From Chthoniobacterales bacterium (GTDB taxonomy: Bacteria; Verrucomicrobiota; Verrucomicrobiia; Chthoniobacterales; JAATET01): a stretch of 64,000 nucleotides of DNA. The stretch is taken from assembly GCA_036569045.1 (NCBI GenBank), contig DATCRI010000028.1, positions 1 through 64,000 of the forward strand, written 5' to 3'. Position numbers and translations under genes: made by a program. Of this stretch, positions 54,474 through 64,000 are shown piece after piece. The notes below the pieces were generated by a model that ran no database searches, was not told the origin of the DNA, and saw nothing but the letters and a program-made list of their open reading frames with translations. The stretch's first letter is position 1. Every line of letters starts with the position of its first letter.

Positions 54474-55184
54474 ATGCTTTATTGCTGTAACGGGGCATTC
54501 AAAAGCGGTTCGACCTGGCTTTACATCATCGTTTGCAACCTTGTCGGTCGCGGCGAAGCCCTGCCCTCCCGGTTTGAAAACCCGAAACGACTCAATCGGG
54601 GCCTTCAACGGGAGCTTCTCCTGCCTTTTCTCGCGGAAGTCGACCTGACCGCCGCGCATTACGTCATCAAATCGCACTACGCGGACGCCGAGGCCCGCGA
54701 GGCCCTTACCGCGAATCCGAATGCCCGCGTCTGCGGCGTCTCCCGCGATCTCAAGGACGTCGTCGTCTCGGCCTACTTCCACTACAAGCGGCTCGGCGAA
54801 ACCGCGGCGCCCTTCGAGGAGTTCTTCTGGGAACGCGGGCTCCGCGTCGTCAAGCGCGTGCATGCCTACAACGAGCTCTGGAGCGCGCCGCATCCGCAGA
54901 TTTACATGACGCGCTACGAGGCCCTGCACGAGGACTTCGCCGCAGAAGTCGGCCGGCTTTGCGAATTTCTCGGCCTCTCGCCCGATCCCGCGCTCATCGA
55001 AGCCGCCCGCGCGAACAGCAGCTTCAAGCAGCAACAGGCCAAGGAGGTGCAGAAGAAGGGCGAATCCGAGCACAAGTTCTTCCGCTCGGGCAAGGCCAGG
55101 GACTGGGTGAACCACCTCACTCCCGAGATGGCCGCCGCCGTGGACGCCATCCAGTTCGGCCACGGAGCGCCCGCCAGTTCCTGA
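54474..55184 (+). CDS. Sulfotransferase domain protein
   Basis: 236 aa. 5'-phosphosulfate-binding loop GAFKSGSTWLYI, 3'-phosphate site SRDLKDVVVSAYFHYKRLG, and the late FFRSGKARDWVNHLT matching the RKGxxGDW element of PAPS-dependent sulfotransferases. It would transfer sulfate from PAPS to a glycan or small acceptor, unknown. It follows the aldehyde dehydrogenase by 51 nt and ends 12 nt from the convergent exonuclease-ligase gene. Confidence 0.9.
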   Translation: MLYCCNGAFKSGSTWLYIIVCNLVGRGEALPSRFENPKRLNRGLQRELLLPFLAEVDLTAAHYVIKSHYADAEAREALTANPNARVCGVSRDLKDVVVSAYFHYKRLGETAAPFEEFFWERGLRVVKRVHAYNELWSAPHPQIYMTRYEALHEDFAAEVGRLCEFLGLSPDPALIEAARANSSFKQQQAKEVQKKGESEHKFFRSGKARDWVNHLTPEMAAAVDAIQFGHGAPASS

Positions 55185-55196
55185 CTCGATTCCGCG

Positions 55197-57872
55197 TCAG
55201 TCGCCGCTCGCTTCGGGCGGCAGCAGCCGGCGCGCGCTGGCCACGGTATCGATCTCCGCGACCGTCTTGTCGGCGCGAATGCGGTGGATGCGAGGGAAGC
55301 GCAGCGCGAGTCCGCTCGCGTGCCGCGCACTCGGCTGGATCGAGTCGAAGGCGACCTCCAGCACGACCTCCGGGCGCACGTCGTAAACGCGACCCCGCTG
55401 GCGAACGATCATGCCGAGAAATCGCTCCGTGAACGCCGCGATTTCCGCATCGGTCAGGCCGCTGTAGGCCTTGCCGATGTTCAGCAATTCGCCCGTCACC
55501 TCGTCGCGCACGGCGAAGGTGTAGTCGCTCAGCACGCCCTTGCGCCTGCCGTGCCCGTATTCCACTGAGGTCACCACCACGTCGAGCGTCGCAAAGGCTT
55601 TCTTGAGCTTCACCCACGCGAGGCCGCGACGCCCCGGCGCATAGCGGCTGCCCGGATCCTTCACGATGAGTCCCTCGTTGTTTCGGCCTCGCGCGACGAC
55701 GAAGGCGATCTCGACCTCCTCCGCGGATTGCGCCCGGGTCAGCGGCAGCGTCCGCAACGGCGCCGCCAGCGGAAGTGCCTCCAGTATTTTTCGGCGTTCC
55801 GCCAGGGGCTCGCGGAAAACCGATCTCCCGTTCATCCACAACACGTCGAACGCGGTGAACGTCACCGGCACCTCCGTCTCCATGAACAGGTCGCGCTCGA
55901 CGCGGCCGAGCCGCTTCTGCAGCTCGAAGAAGCTCAGCGGCCTGCCGTCACGCCACGCGACAATCTCGCCATCGAGCACGAATTCCACGCCGGTCCGCAC
56001 GGCCGCCTCGGCAATCTCGGGAAACGTCTTCGTGATGGGCCGCAGGTCGCGAGAATAGATCGCCGCGTCGCCACCCGCGCAGTGCAGTTGCGCGCGGATG
56101 CCATCGAGCTTGTCCTCGACCCACACTTCGGTCGCGCCACCCGCGGTCATGCGATCCCACACGCTCTCCTCGTCCGGCTCGGGACTCGCGAGCATGCACT
56201 TCACGGGACGAAACGGCTGCAGCGCGATGCCGACGAGCGCGTCGCGTCGCGCCCGGAGAGCCGTTTCCCCGAGATCGCCGAGAAGCATGTGCGCCTCGCG
56301 GACGACTTCCGGCTCGCGGGAAAAAGCGGCCGCCACGGCATCCTCGACGAGGCCTTCCTTCAGGCCGATGCGCAGGTCGCCGGTCAGGATTTTCACGAGC
56401 GTCTTGGCATCCTGCGCGGAGAGCCGACGCAAGCGCTCCTCCAGCAACGCACCCTTCGCAAGCGGCCCCCGCGCCTGCTCGATCTGCGTGAAGAACGCGT
56501 GCACGGCGGCAAGCGGGAGGGCTTCCCCGCCGACGTTCGCGGCCAGCGCCTCCTCGGCCGTGAGGCCGGCGTCGTTATGGCGGCGCGAGATGGCCTGCAG
56601 GTCGGAAGGCGACAGACCCGAGGCCGCAAGTAACGCGCGCCGAATGATTGCGCCGCCGAGCTGCAGCGGCCGCGCCGCGGCCTGTGGAAAGGCACGCCCA
56701 GTCAGCCATGTCGCGGCCAGCGGGAGCTCCTCATCATCGAGCCGGGCGAGATAATCCGCGAGGAGCTGCACCTTCACGAGCTTGCCGGTAGCGGCGGCGA
56801 TCTTTTCGCAAACGGCGGAGAAGCCCGAGAACCCATGGTCGGCGGCGACCGGGCCGAGAACTTCGCGCGGCACGGCGACGGTCGTGGCCGGTGCTCCGAG
56901 CGCAAACTCGAGCTGATCCGCCGCGGTGAGCGCCCACGCCTCGATCCCCCGCGCGCGCAGGTCGCGAGCGAACTCCCGGGCGAAGCCATGCAGCGTGAGC
57001 ACGCGCCTCGGTCGCACCATTTCGACGTAACGCAGCAGGTCGGGATAGTCCGCGTGGTCGGAGAGCGGAAAGGCGGCGTCGGCCTGGTAGCGATGCGCGG
57101 CGCCTCCGTCCATCGCCCAGCCGGTCATCACCGCGACACGCCGGTTCCTGATCTTCCGCAGCATCGCGGAGCCGGCCACGCTCGGCGGACAAATGAGCAC
57201 ATGCTCGCCGGCGGCCCCGGCCACGTATTTCTCGTAGGGCGGAAATTTCACGCCCATCGATTCGTAGACCTGCGACATGCTCCAGACGGAGCCGTGCAGC
57301 CGGATCGGCAGGCCCGCCGCCGCCACGGCGAAGAGAATCTCCTGCGCCTTGCCGAGCGAGTAGCCGAGCAGCACCGGCGTCGCCCCGTCCTCGCGGGCCT
57401 CGAGGCAGAATTTCACGACATCCGCGACGACCTTCTCAGCCGGCGGAAATGCGTAGCGCGGCAAGCCGAACGTCGTCTCCATGATGAGCGTGTCCGCGGG
57501 CGCGGCCTCCGCAGGCTCGGCGCTGAGACCGGGGCGGAGCTTGAAGTCGCCCGTATAGAGCAGCGTTCCGGCGTCCGTCGTGACGAGGCATTGCGCGGAG
57601 CCGAGGACGTGCCCGGCCGGCAGCAGCTCGATGTCGAAACTGCGGATCCGCCGCCGCTCGCGATACGCCAGAACGTGCTCGCGGCCCGCCGGATCGCCCA
57701 TTCGGGCCTGCATCAGCCGCGAGGTTGCCTCCGTGAGAATCGCCTCCCGGTGGCGACCGGTGTGATCGCTGTGGGCATGGGAAACGAAGGCCAGCTCGCG
57801 CGGACCGCGGGGGTCGAGCCAGAGGTGCTCCACAGGAAGCCGGACCCCCCATTCGTAACGCACATCGATCAT
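55197..57872 (-). CDS. Fusion of beta-CASP exonuclease and ATP-dependent DNA ligase
   Basis: 891 aa. Residues 1-335 are the 'ligase-associated DNA exonuclease' type of metallo-beta-lactamase/beta-CASP nuclease: metal ligands in SHAHSDH (H32, H34, D36, H37), VLGSAQCLV, YTGDFKLRPG and SDHADY (271-276). Residues about 345-885 are an ATP-dependent DNA ligase: N-terminal domain, catalytic Lys588 in EDKLDGIR, and GLIVKDPGSRYAPGRRG. These two are usually separate genes next to an Lhr-type helicase and a pde-like gene; here they are joined and no helicase is adjacent. Probable DNA end processing and repair. Confidence 0.93.
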   Translation of the reverse strand: MIDVRYEWGVRLPVEHLWLDPRGPRELAFVSHAHSDHTGRHREAILTEATSRLMQARMGDPAGREHVLAYRERRRIRSFDIELLPAGHVLGSAQCLVTTDAGTLLYTGDFKLRPGLSAEPAEAAPADTLIMETTFGLPRYAFPPAEKVVADVVKFCLEAREDGATPVLLGYSLGKAQEILFAVAAAGLPIRLHGSVWSMSQVYESMGVKFPPYEKYVAGAAGEHVLICPPSVAGSAMLRKIRNRRVAVMTGWAMDGGAAHRYQADAAFPLSDHADYPDLLRYVEMVRPRRVLTLHGFAREFARDLRARGIEAWALTAADQLEFALGAPATTVAVPREVLGPVAADHGFSGFSAVCEKIAAATGKLVKVQLLADYLARLDDEELPLAATWLTGRAFPQAAARPLQLGGAIIRRALLAASGLSPSDLQAISRRHNDAGLTAEEALAANVGGEALPLAAVHAFFTQIEQARGPLAKGALLEERLRRLSAQDAKTLVKILTGDLRIGLKEGLVEDAVAAAFSREPEVVREAHMLLGDLGETALRARRDALVGIALQPFRPVKCMLASPEPDEESVWDRMTAGGATEVWVEDKLDGIRAQLHCAGGDAAIYSRDLRPITKTFPEIAEAAVRTGVEFVLDGEIVAWRDGRPLSFFELQKRLGRVERDLFMETEVPVTFTAFDVLWMNGRSVFREPLAERRKILEALPLAAPLRTLPLTRAQSAEEVEIAFVVARGRNNEGLIVKDPGSRYAPGRRGLAWVKLKKAFATLDVVVTSVEYGHGRRKGVLSDYTFAVRDEVTGELLNIGKAYSGLTDAEIAAFTERFLGMIVRQRGRVYDVRPEVVLEVAFDSIQPSARHASGLALRFPRIHRIRADKTVAEIDTVASARRLLPPEASGD

Positions 57873-57933
57873 TCCTCAAAGAATACGCACGCCAGCGGTT
57901 GCGGCGATGGCGGGATTTCTGCGAAAGTCCCGG

Positions 57934-59844
57934 ATGCTTTCCATTTCCGGCGTGACCAAATCGTTCGCGGGTCGCGTGCTCTTCGAAAACGCGTCCGTGC
58001 AAGTGAACCGCGGCGACCGCATCGGCCTCGTCGGCCCGAACGGCGCCGGCAAGACCACGCTTTTCTCGCTCATTCTCAAGCTCGACGAGCCCGACGAGGG
58101 CTCCGTTTCCCTGCAACGCGGCACCTCGCTCGGCTTCCTTCCGCAGGAAAGCGCCCCCGCCGGCGACGAGACCGTGCTCGACCTCGCCACCGGTCGCAGC
58201 GCGACCCACGCCGAGATCGATCCCGAGGATCCCGACGCCGATTTCTCCGAGGACTACGAGGCCATGAGCCGCGAGCCGAAGGCCAAGCGCATCCTCGCCG
58301 GCCTCGGCTTCCGCGAGACCGACTACGACAAGCCCGCGCGCACGTTCAGCGGCGGCTGGGTGATGCGCGCCCATCTCGCGCGGCTGCTCGTGCTCGAGCC
58401 GGACCTCCTGATGCTCGACGAACCGACGAACCACCTCGACCTCGAGGCGCTGCGCTGGTTCCAGGAATACCTGCGCGCCTATCCGGGTGCATTCTTCGTG
58501 ATCTCGCACGACCGGGAATTCCTCAACACGCTCTGCAACACGATCATCGAGATCCGCCACAAGCGCCTCTGGCGCTACACCGGCAACTACGACAAATACC
58601 TCGAGCAGCGCGCCGCGCAGCAGGAACAGCACCGGCTTGCCTACGAGAACCAGCAGCGCGAGATCGCGCATCTCCAGGAGTTCATCGACCGCTTTCGCGC
58701 AAAGGCCTCGAAGGCCGCGCAGGCGCAGGAACGCATCAAGCAGCTTGCCCGCATGGTGCGCATCGAGCCGCCCGAGGCCGACGCGCCGGTCGTCCATTTC
58801 TCGTTCCCGCAGCCCGAGCGCTCCGGCCAGCACGTGATGCGGCTGCGCGGCATCCACCAGGCCTACGGCGAGGAGCCGAACCTGAAGTGGGTCTATCGCG
58901 GCCTCGATTTCGAGATCGAGCGCGACCAGCGCCTCGTGCTCGTCGGTCCGAACGGCGCCGGCAAATCGACGCTGCTCAAGATCCTCGCTGGCATCGTGCC
59001 CTTCCAGCAGGGCGAGCGCGTGCCCGGCCACAACGTCCGCGTCGGCTACTTCGCGCAGTATCGCACCGAGATGCTCGACGAGAAGCGCACCGTGCTCGCC
59101 GAGGCGCAGGCCCACGCGAAGAATGCGAACGAGGAATACGTCCGCACCGTGCTCGGCGCGTTTCTGTTCCGCGGCGACGCCGTGTTCAAGAACGTCGGCG
59201 TGCTCAGCGGCGGCGAGAAGAGCCGCCTCGCGCTCGTGAAGCTCCTGCTCGATCCGCCGAATCTCCTCCTGATGGACGAGCCCACGACGCACCTCGACAT
59301 CCCGAGCATCGACGCCCTCATCGGCGCGCTGCGCTCCTTCACCGGCACGCTCGTCTTCATCAGCCACGACGTCTATTTCATCCGCGCGCTCTCCGAGCAG
59401 GTGCTCCACGTCGAGGCCGGCCGCACGACGTTCTACCCCGGCAACTACCAGTATTTCCTCGATAAGACCTCGGCCACATCCGAGCGCGAAGCGCTGGTCT
59501 CCGGCGCGCGTGCCGAGGAAACCGTGAAGGCCGCCGCGCCCGAGCGGCAACGCATCTTCAAGACGAAGGAACAAAAGCGCGCCGAGGCCGAGGCCCGCAA
59601 TGCCCTCGCGAAGGCCCGTCGCGAAGCGGCTGCGAAGGTCGAGCGCCTCGAGACCGAAGTCGTCGCCCTCGAAAAGCGCCAGCAGGAACTCACCACCGCC
59701 CTCGAGGCGCCCGAAACCTACGCCGACCAGGGCAAGGCCTTCCGCATCAATCGCGAACTCGCCGAAGTCGCCGACAAGATCGAGCGCGCCACCGCCGAGT
59801 GGGAAGCCGCCGCCGCTTTGCTGCCCGCGCAAACGACCGAATAA
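57934..59844 (+). CDS. ABC-F family ATPase
   Basis: 636 aa with two ABC domains: first Walker A GPNGAGKTTLF, signature FSGGWVMRAHLARLL, Walker B LLMLDEPTNHLDLEALRW; second GPNGAGKSTLLK, LSGGEKSRLALVKLL and LLLMDEPTTHLD. A long Ala/Arg/Glu-rich C-terminal coiled coil follows. ABC-F proteins act on ribosomes (EttA/Uup-like). ATG at 57934 starts the conserved MLSISGVTKSF; an in-frame ATG at 57907 is a possible earlier start. The next ABC-F begins 1 nt after the stop. Confidence 0.94.
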   Translation: MLSISGVTKSFAGRVLFENASVQVNRGDRIGLVGPNGAGKTTLFSLILKLDEPDEGSVSLQRGTSLGFLPQESAPAGDETVLDLATGRSATHAEIDPEDPDADFSEDYEAMSREPKAKRILAGLGFRETDYDKPARTFSGGWVMRAHLARLLVLEPDLLMLDEPTNHLDLEALRWFQEYLRAYPGAFFVISHDREFLNTLCNTIIEIRHKRLWRYTGNYDKYLEQRAAQQEQHRLAYENQQREIAHLQEFIDRFRAKASKAAQAQERIKQLARMVRIEPPEADAPVVHFSFPQPERSGQHVMRLRGIHQAYGEEPNLKWVYRGLDFEIERDQRLVLVGPNGAGKSTLLKILAGIVPFQQGERVPGHNVRVGYFAQYRTEMLDEKRTVLAEAQAHAKNANEEYVRTVLGAFLFRGDAVFKNVGVLSGGEKSRLALVKLLLDPPNLLLMDEPTTHLDIPSIDALIGALRSFTGTLVFISHDVYFIRALSEQVLHVEAGRTTFYPGNYQYFLDKTSATSEREALVSGARAEETVKAAAPERQRIFKTKEQKRAEAEARNALAKARREAAAKVERLETEVVALEKRQQELTTALEAPETYADQGKAFRINRELAEVADKIERATAEWEAAAALLPAQTTE

Positions 59845-59845
59845 C

Positions 59846-61647
<1,802 letters not shown>

Positions 61648-61651
<4 letters not shown>

Positions 61652-62526
61652 CTCGCGGTGCGCTCGGCAGCGGTGACGGTGTTGGCCATGAGCATGGCGA
61701 TCGTCATCGGGCCGACGCCGCCGGGCACGGGCGTAATCGCGGCGCACTTCGGCGCGACGTTCTGGAAATCCACGTCGCCGACGAGGCGATAGCCTTTCGG
61801 TGCGATGAGGTCGTCCACGCGGTTGATGCCGACGTCGATGACCACGGCGCCGTCCTTCACCATGTCGGCGGTCACGTATTCCGGCCGGCCGATGGCGGCG
61901 ATGAGGATGTCGGCCTCGCGGGTGACCGACGCGATGTCCTTCGTGCGGGAATGCGCCACGGTGACGGTGGCGTCGCCGCCCGGGCCCTTGGCCATGAGGA
62001 GCAGCGCCATCGGCTTGCCGACAATCATGCTGCGGCCGAGAACGACCGCGCGCGCGCCGGAGGTCTTCACGCCGGCCTCGATGAGCAGGCGCTGGCAGCC
62101 AAGCGGCGTGCAGGGCACGAAGCCCGTGGGATCGTCGAGCGCGAGCCTGGCGACATTGATCGGATGGAAGCCGTCGACGTCCTTCGCGGGATCGATGGCG
62201 CGCACGATGGCGGCCTCGTCGATGTGCTTCGGCGGCGGCGATTGCACGAGGATGCCGTGGATGGCCGGGTTCGCGTTGAGCTCGGCCACGAGAGCGAGCA
62301 GATCGGCCTGCGAGGTCGAGGCGGGCAGCTCGTGCTTGAGCGAGAAAATACCGAGCTCGGCGGCGCGCTTGTCCTTCGCCCGCACGTAGGCCTGCGACGC
62401 AGGGTCCTCGCCGACGAGGACGACGGCGAGGCCGGGGGTGACGCCGCGGGCTTCGAGCGCCTCGATGCGCTGCTTCGTCTCGGCGTGGACTTTTTTGGCA
62501 ATCTCGGTGCCGTTGATCAGTTTCAT
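61648..62526 (-). CDS. folD: Methylenetetrahydrofolate dehydrogenase/cyclohydrolase
   Basis: 292 aa bifunctional one-carbon enzyme (cytosol). [15 protein letters not shown] carries the catalytic Tyr/Lys pair, [16 protein letters not shown] and [16 protein letters not shown] are substrate motifs, [27 protein letters not shown] for NADP binding, and [18 protein letters not shown] near the end. ATG at 62524-62526 overlaps the upstream acyltransferase stop (ATGA), so they are co-translated. Confidence 0.96.
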
Positions 62527-63158
62527 GGCGTGTAATTTTTCAGGAGAGTTTCGATGCGCGCGCGCTCGGCCTCGAAGGCCTCGGGAGTCGGCGTGGGCGG
62601 GATTTGTTCGTAGGCGCCGAGCGTAACATCGAGCCGGGAGAATGGCCACGGGATGCGGAAGCCATCCCAGCTTTTGATCTCGATGGCGCGAGAAAAGCGC
62701 ACGTGCAGCGGCAGGATGCGCGCGTTGGTCGCTTGCGCGAGAAGGATAAGGCCCGGGCCGAGAGAATAGCGAGGACCCTTGGGACCGTCGGGCGTGACGG
62801 CGAGGTCAGCGCCGGATTCCAGCCACGCGACACATTCCCGGAGGGCGCGGGAGCCCCGCCGCGAGCTCGAGCCACGAATCGCGCCCATCCGGAAGCGGGC
62901 CATGAGCTGGGCAAGGATCTCGCCGTCACGGCTGGGGCTGGTGAGCACGGCGACGCCCTTGCGCGTGCGGTGGTGGTAATAGCGCTGGTGCGCGGTGGTG
63001 ATCGCGAGGATGCGGTTGTGCCAGAACGTGATGATGAGCGGGAAATCCGGGGATTTCGCGAGGAAGCCGGCTTCATCCGTCACGCGAACCCGCAATGTCA
63101 GAAAGAGCAGGCGCGCAATCGCCGCACCGATGTGGGAAAGCAGAACTTCGCGGGTCAC
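62523..63158 (-). CDS. DUF374 lysophospholipid acyltransferase-like protein
   Basis: 211 aa from GTG at 63156-63158. It shows [12 protein letters not shown], the His of the acyltransferase motif, then [17 protein letters not shown] and [18 protein letters not shown] and [20 protein letters not shown]. This is the DUF374 family, related to PlsC/LpxL-type membrane acyltransferases. The acceptor is unknown. Coupled to folD by a 4-nt overlap and divergent from the LacI gene. Confidence 0.88.
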   Translation of the reverse strand: MTREVLLSHIGAAIARLLFLTLRVRVTDEAGFLAKSPDFPLIITFWHNRILAITTAHQRYYHHRTRKGVAVLTSPSRDGEILAQLMARFRMGAIRGSSSRRGSRALRECVAWLESGADLAVTPDGPKGPRYSLGPGLILLAQATNARILPLHVRFSRAIEIKSWDGFRIPWPFSRLDVTLGAYEQIPPTPTPEAFEAERARIETLLKNYTP

Positions 63159-63268
63159 GTGACGGATTTAATCACGGCAGGGCCATCGAACGCGGAGAAG
63201 AAAATGAAATTACTTCCGCGCCGCACGCCAGCGGGTCGACAAATCCGCTCTCGCCTTTCGCCGCCAAA

Positions 63269-63281
63269 CTTGACAGTCAAG
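63269..63281. promoter_or_regulatory. Perfect palindrome just before the LacI-type gene
   Basis: CTTGAC-A-GTCAAG is a 6-1-6 palindrome ending 4 nt before the ATG at 63286. It could be an autoregulatory operator, or cover a -35-like TTGACA; the latter is too near the start to serve this gene. Confidence 0.45.
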
Positions 63282-63285
63282 CCTC

Positions 63286-64000
63286 ATGCAACGCGTCAGC
63301 ATGGCCACGATCGCCGCCAAGGCGGGGGTCTCGAAAAACGCGGTCTCACTCGCCCTGCGCGGAGATCCCCAGATTCCCGAGGCGACGCGCCTTCGAATCG
63401 AGAAGATCGCGGCTGCCCTCGGCTACACGAAAAATCCCGTGGTGGCTGAATTGATGAGCGAGTTGCACAAGGGCGGTCACCCCGGCTACCGGCGCACGCT
63501 TGCGCTCCTGAATGCCTACCCGACCGCGTCGGCCTTCCGCTCGCATCCCACGATTCCCGCCTACGTGGCGGGCGCGCAGGCCCGGGCGGCCTTTCACGGC
63601 TACACACTGGACGAATTCTGGTTGCACGATCCGGAGCTGGATGGCGCGCGGCTGAACCGCATCCTGCGAGCCCGGGGCATCCGCGGGGCGCTGGTGGTCG
63701 GCATGATGAATGAGAACCGGCTTCCGGAACGCTTCGCCCCGACCTGGGAAACTCTCTCCTGCGTGGTGACCGGCGTGCGCACCCACGAGCCGACGCTGCC
63801 ATTCTGCTGCGTGGACCACCACGCGCTCGTGCTGGAGGCCATGAAGCGCGTGATCGCTCTCGGCTATCGACGGCCCGCCCTCGTGATCGAAGCCCGCATC
63901 GACGCGCTCGTCGAGCGACGGTTCAGCGCCGGGATGTGGGTCGGCCAGCAGGCGCTGCCGGCACGTTCGCGACTGCCGGGGTTCTACGATGTCGACGCCG
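63286..64000 (+). CDS. LacI-family transcriptional regulator (3' end outside window)
   Basis: Starts MQRVSMATIAAKAGVSKNAV, the helix-turn-helix of LacI regulators, followed by SLALRGDPQIPEATRLRIEK and AAALGYTKNPVVAEL, the hinge. The periplasmic-binding-like domain follows (ALLNAYPTASAFRSHPTI, IRGALVVGMMNENRLPE, FCCVDHHALVLEAMKRVIAL). It is open to the window edge. It probably controls sugar utilisation, with targets unknown. The SKNAVSLALRG pattern is typical of Verrucomicrobiota LacI proteins. Confidence 0.9.
   Translation, partial: MQRVSMATIAAKAGVSKNAVSLALRGDPQIPEATRLRIEKIAAALGYTKNPVVAELMSELHKGGHPGYRRTLALLNAYPTASAFRSHPTIPAYVAGAQARAAFHGYTLDEFWLHDPELDGARLNRILRARGIRGALVVGMMNENRLPERFAPTWETLSCVVTGVRTHEPTLPFCCVDHHALVLEAMKRVIALGYRRPALVIEARIDALVERRFSAGMWVGQQALPARSRLPGFYDVDA

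Overview
The window is a dense, GC-rich bacterial chromosome segment. It is most likely from the phylum Verrucomicrobiota (inference). Supporting signs are a pseudopilin with a long basic leader before G-FTLLE, a GloVer-type repeat protein, a LacI regulator with the SKNAVSLALRG helix-turn-helix, purine-rich 9-mer inverted repeats, a fur-sufC-sufB cluster, and GTG/TTG starts in tightly overlapping operons. No phage or transposase gene was seen. The first gene (sufB) and the last (lacI-type) are cut by the window edges.

Layout. 1-2.4 kb (-): fur/perR-sufC-sufB, Fe-S assembly with a Fur/PerR-like operator. 2.5-5 kb (+): a large STT3-like membrane protein with C-terminal TPRs. 5-9.9 kb (-): a chain of thioesterase, GT39 transferase, thioredoxin reductase, GT4 glycosyltransferase and GNAT. 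10-12.4 kb (+): mannose-6-phosphate isomerase, a secreted protein and a pseudopilin. 12.4-14.9 kb (-): HrpB helicase. 15-19.7 kb: small secreted proteins, an ACT-domain protein, a 2Fe-2S ferredoxin-like protein and tyrS. 19.7-28 kb (-): a seven-gene chain starting with a serine palmitoyltransferase-like enzyme, a GNAT-type putative ceramide synthase and an SDR putative ceramide reductase (together a likely bacterial ceramide pathway). It continues with a degenerate metallo-beta-lactamase lipoprotein, purD, an S41-like pseudo-protease and a secreted transglutaminase-like protein.

28.1 kb holds tRNA-Pro(UGG), whose 3' end is duplicated 112 bp downstream. 28.4-40.4 kb: a class III cyclase/NTPase/TPR protein, tcdA, tatD, sufE, a transglutaminase, an FAD monooxygenase, an Na/Pi-cotransporter-like protein and a HAD phosphatase.

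40.4-47.4 kb is an accessory island of looser, partly less GC-rich sequence. It contains a GloVer-repeat secreted protein, a C5-cytosine methyltransferase facing an HNH endonuclease (probable type II restriction-modification), a 42-bp hairpin tandem array, and a frameshifted gene. The 3' end of that gene is duplicated (131 bp, three mismatches) around a three-gene cassette of cysteine desulfurase, DUF6883-like and DUF4926-like proteins. A nucleotidyltransferase-fold toxin-like pair follows.

47.4-64 kb returns to housekeeping genes: phosphoglucomutase (-), then glpF-glpK-glpD-aldehyde dehydrogenase-sulfotransferase (+), a single-polypeptide fusion of a beta-CASP exonuclease and an ATP-dependent DNA ligase (-), two adjacent ABC-F ATPases (+), folD and a DUF374 acyltransferase (-), and the LacI-type regulator (+). 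Functional names come from reading motifs in translated sequence; no database search was run.
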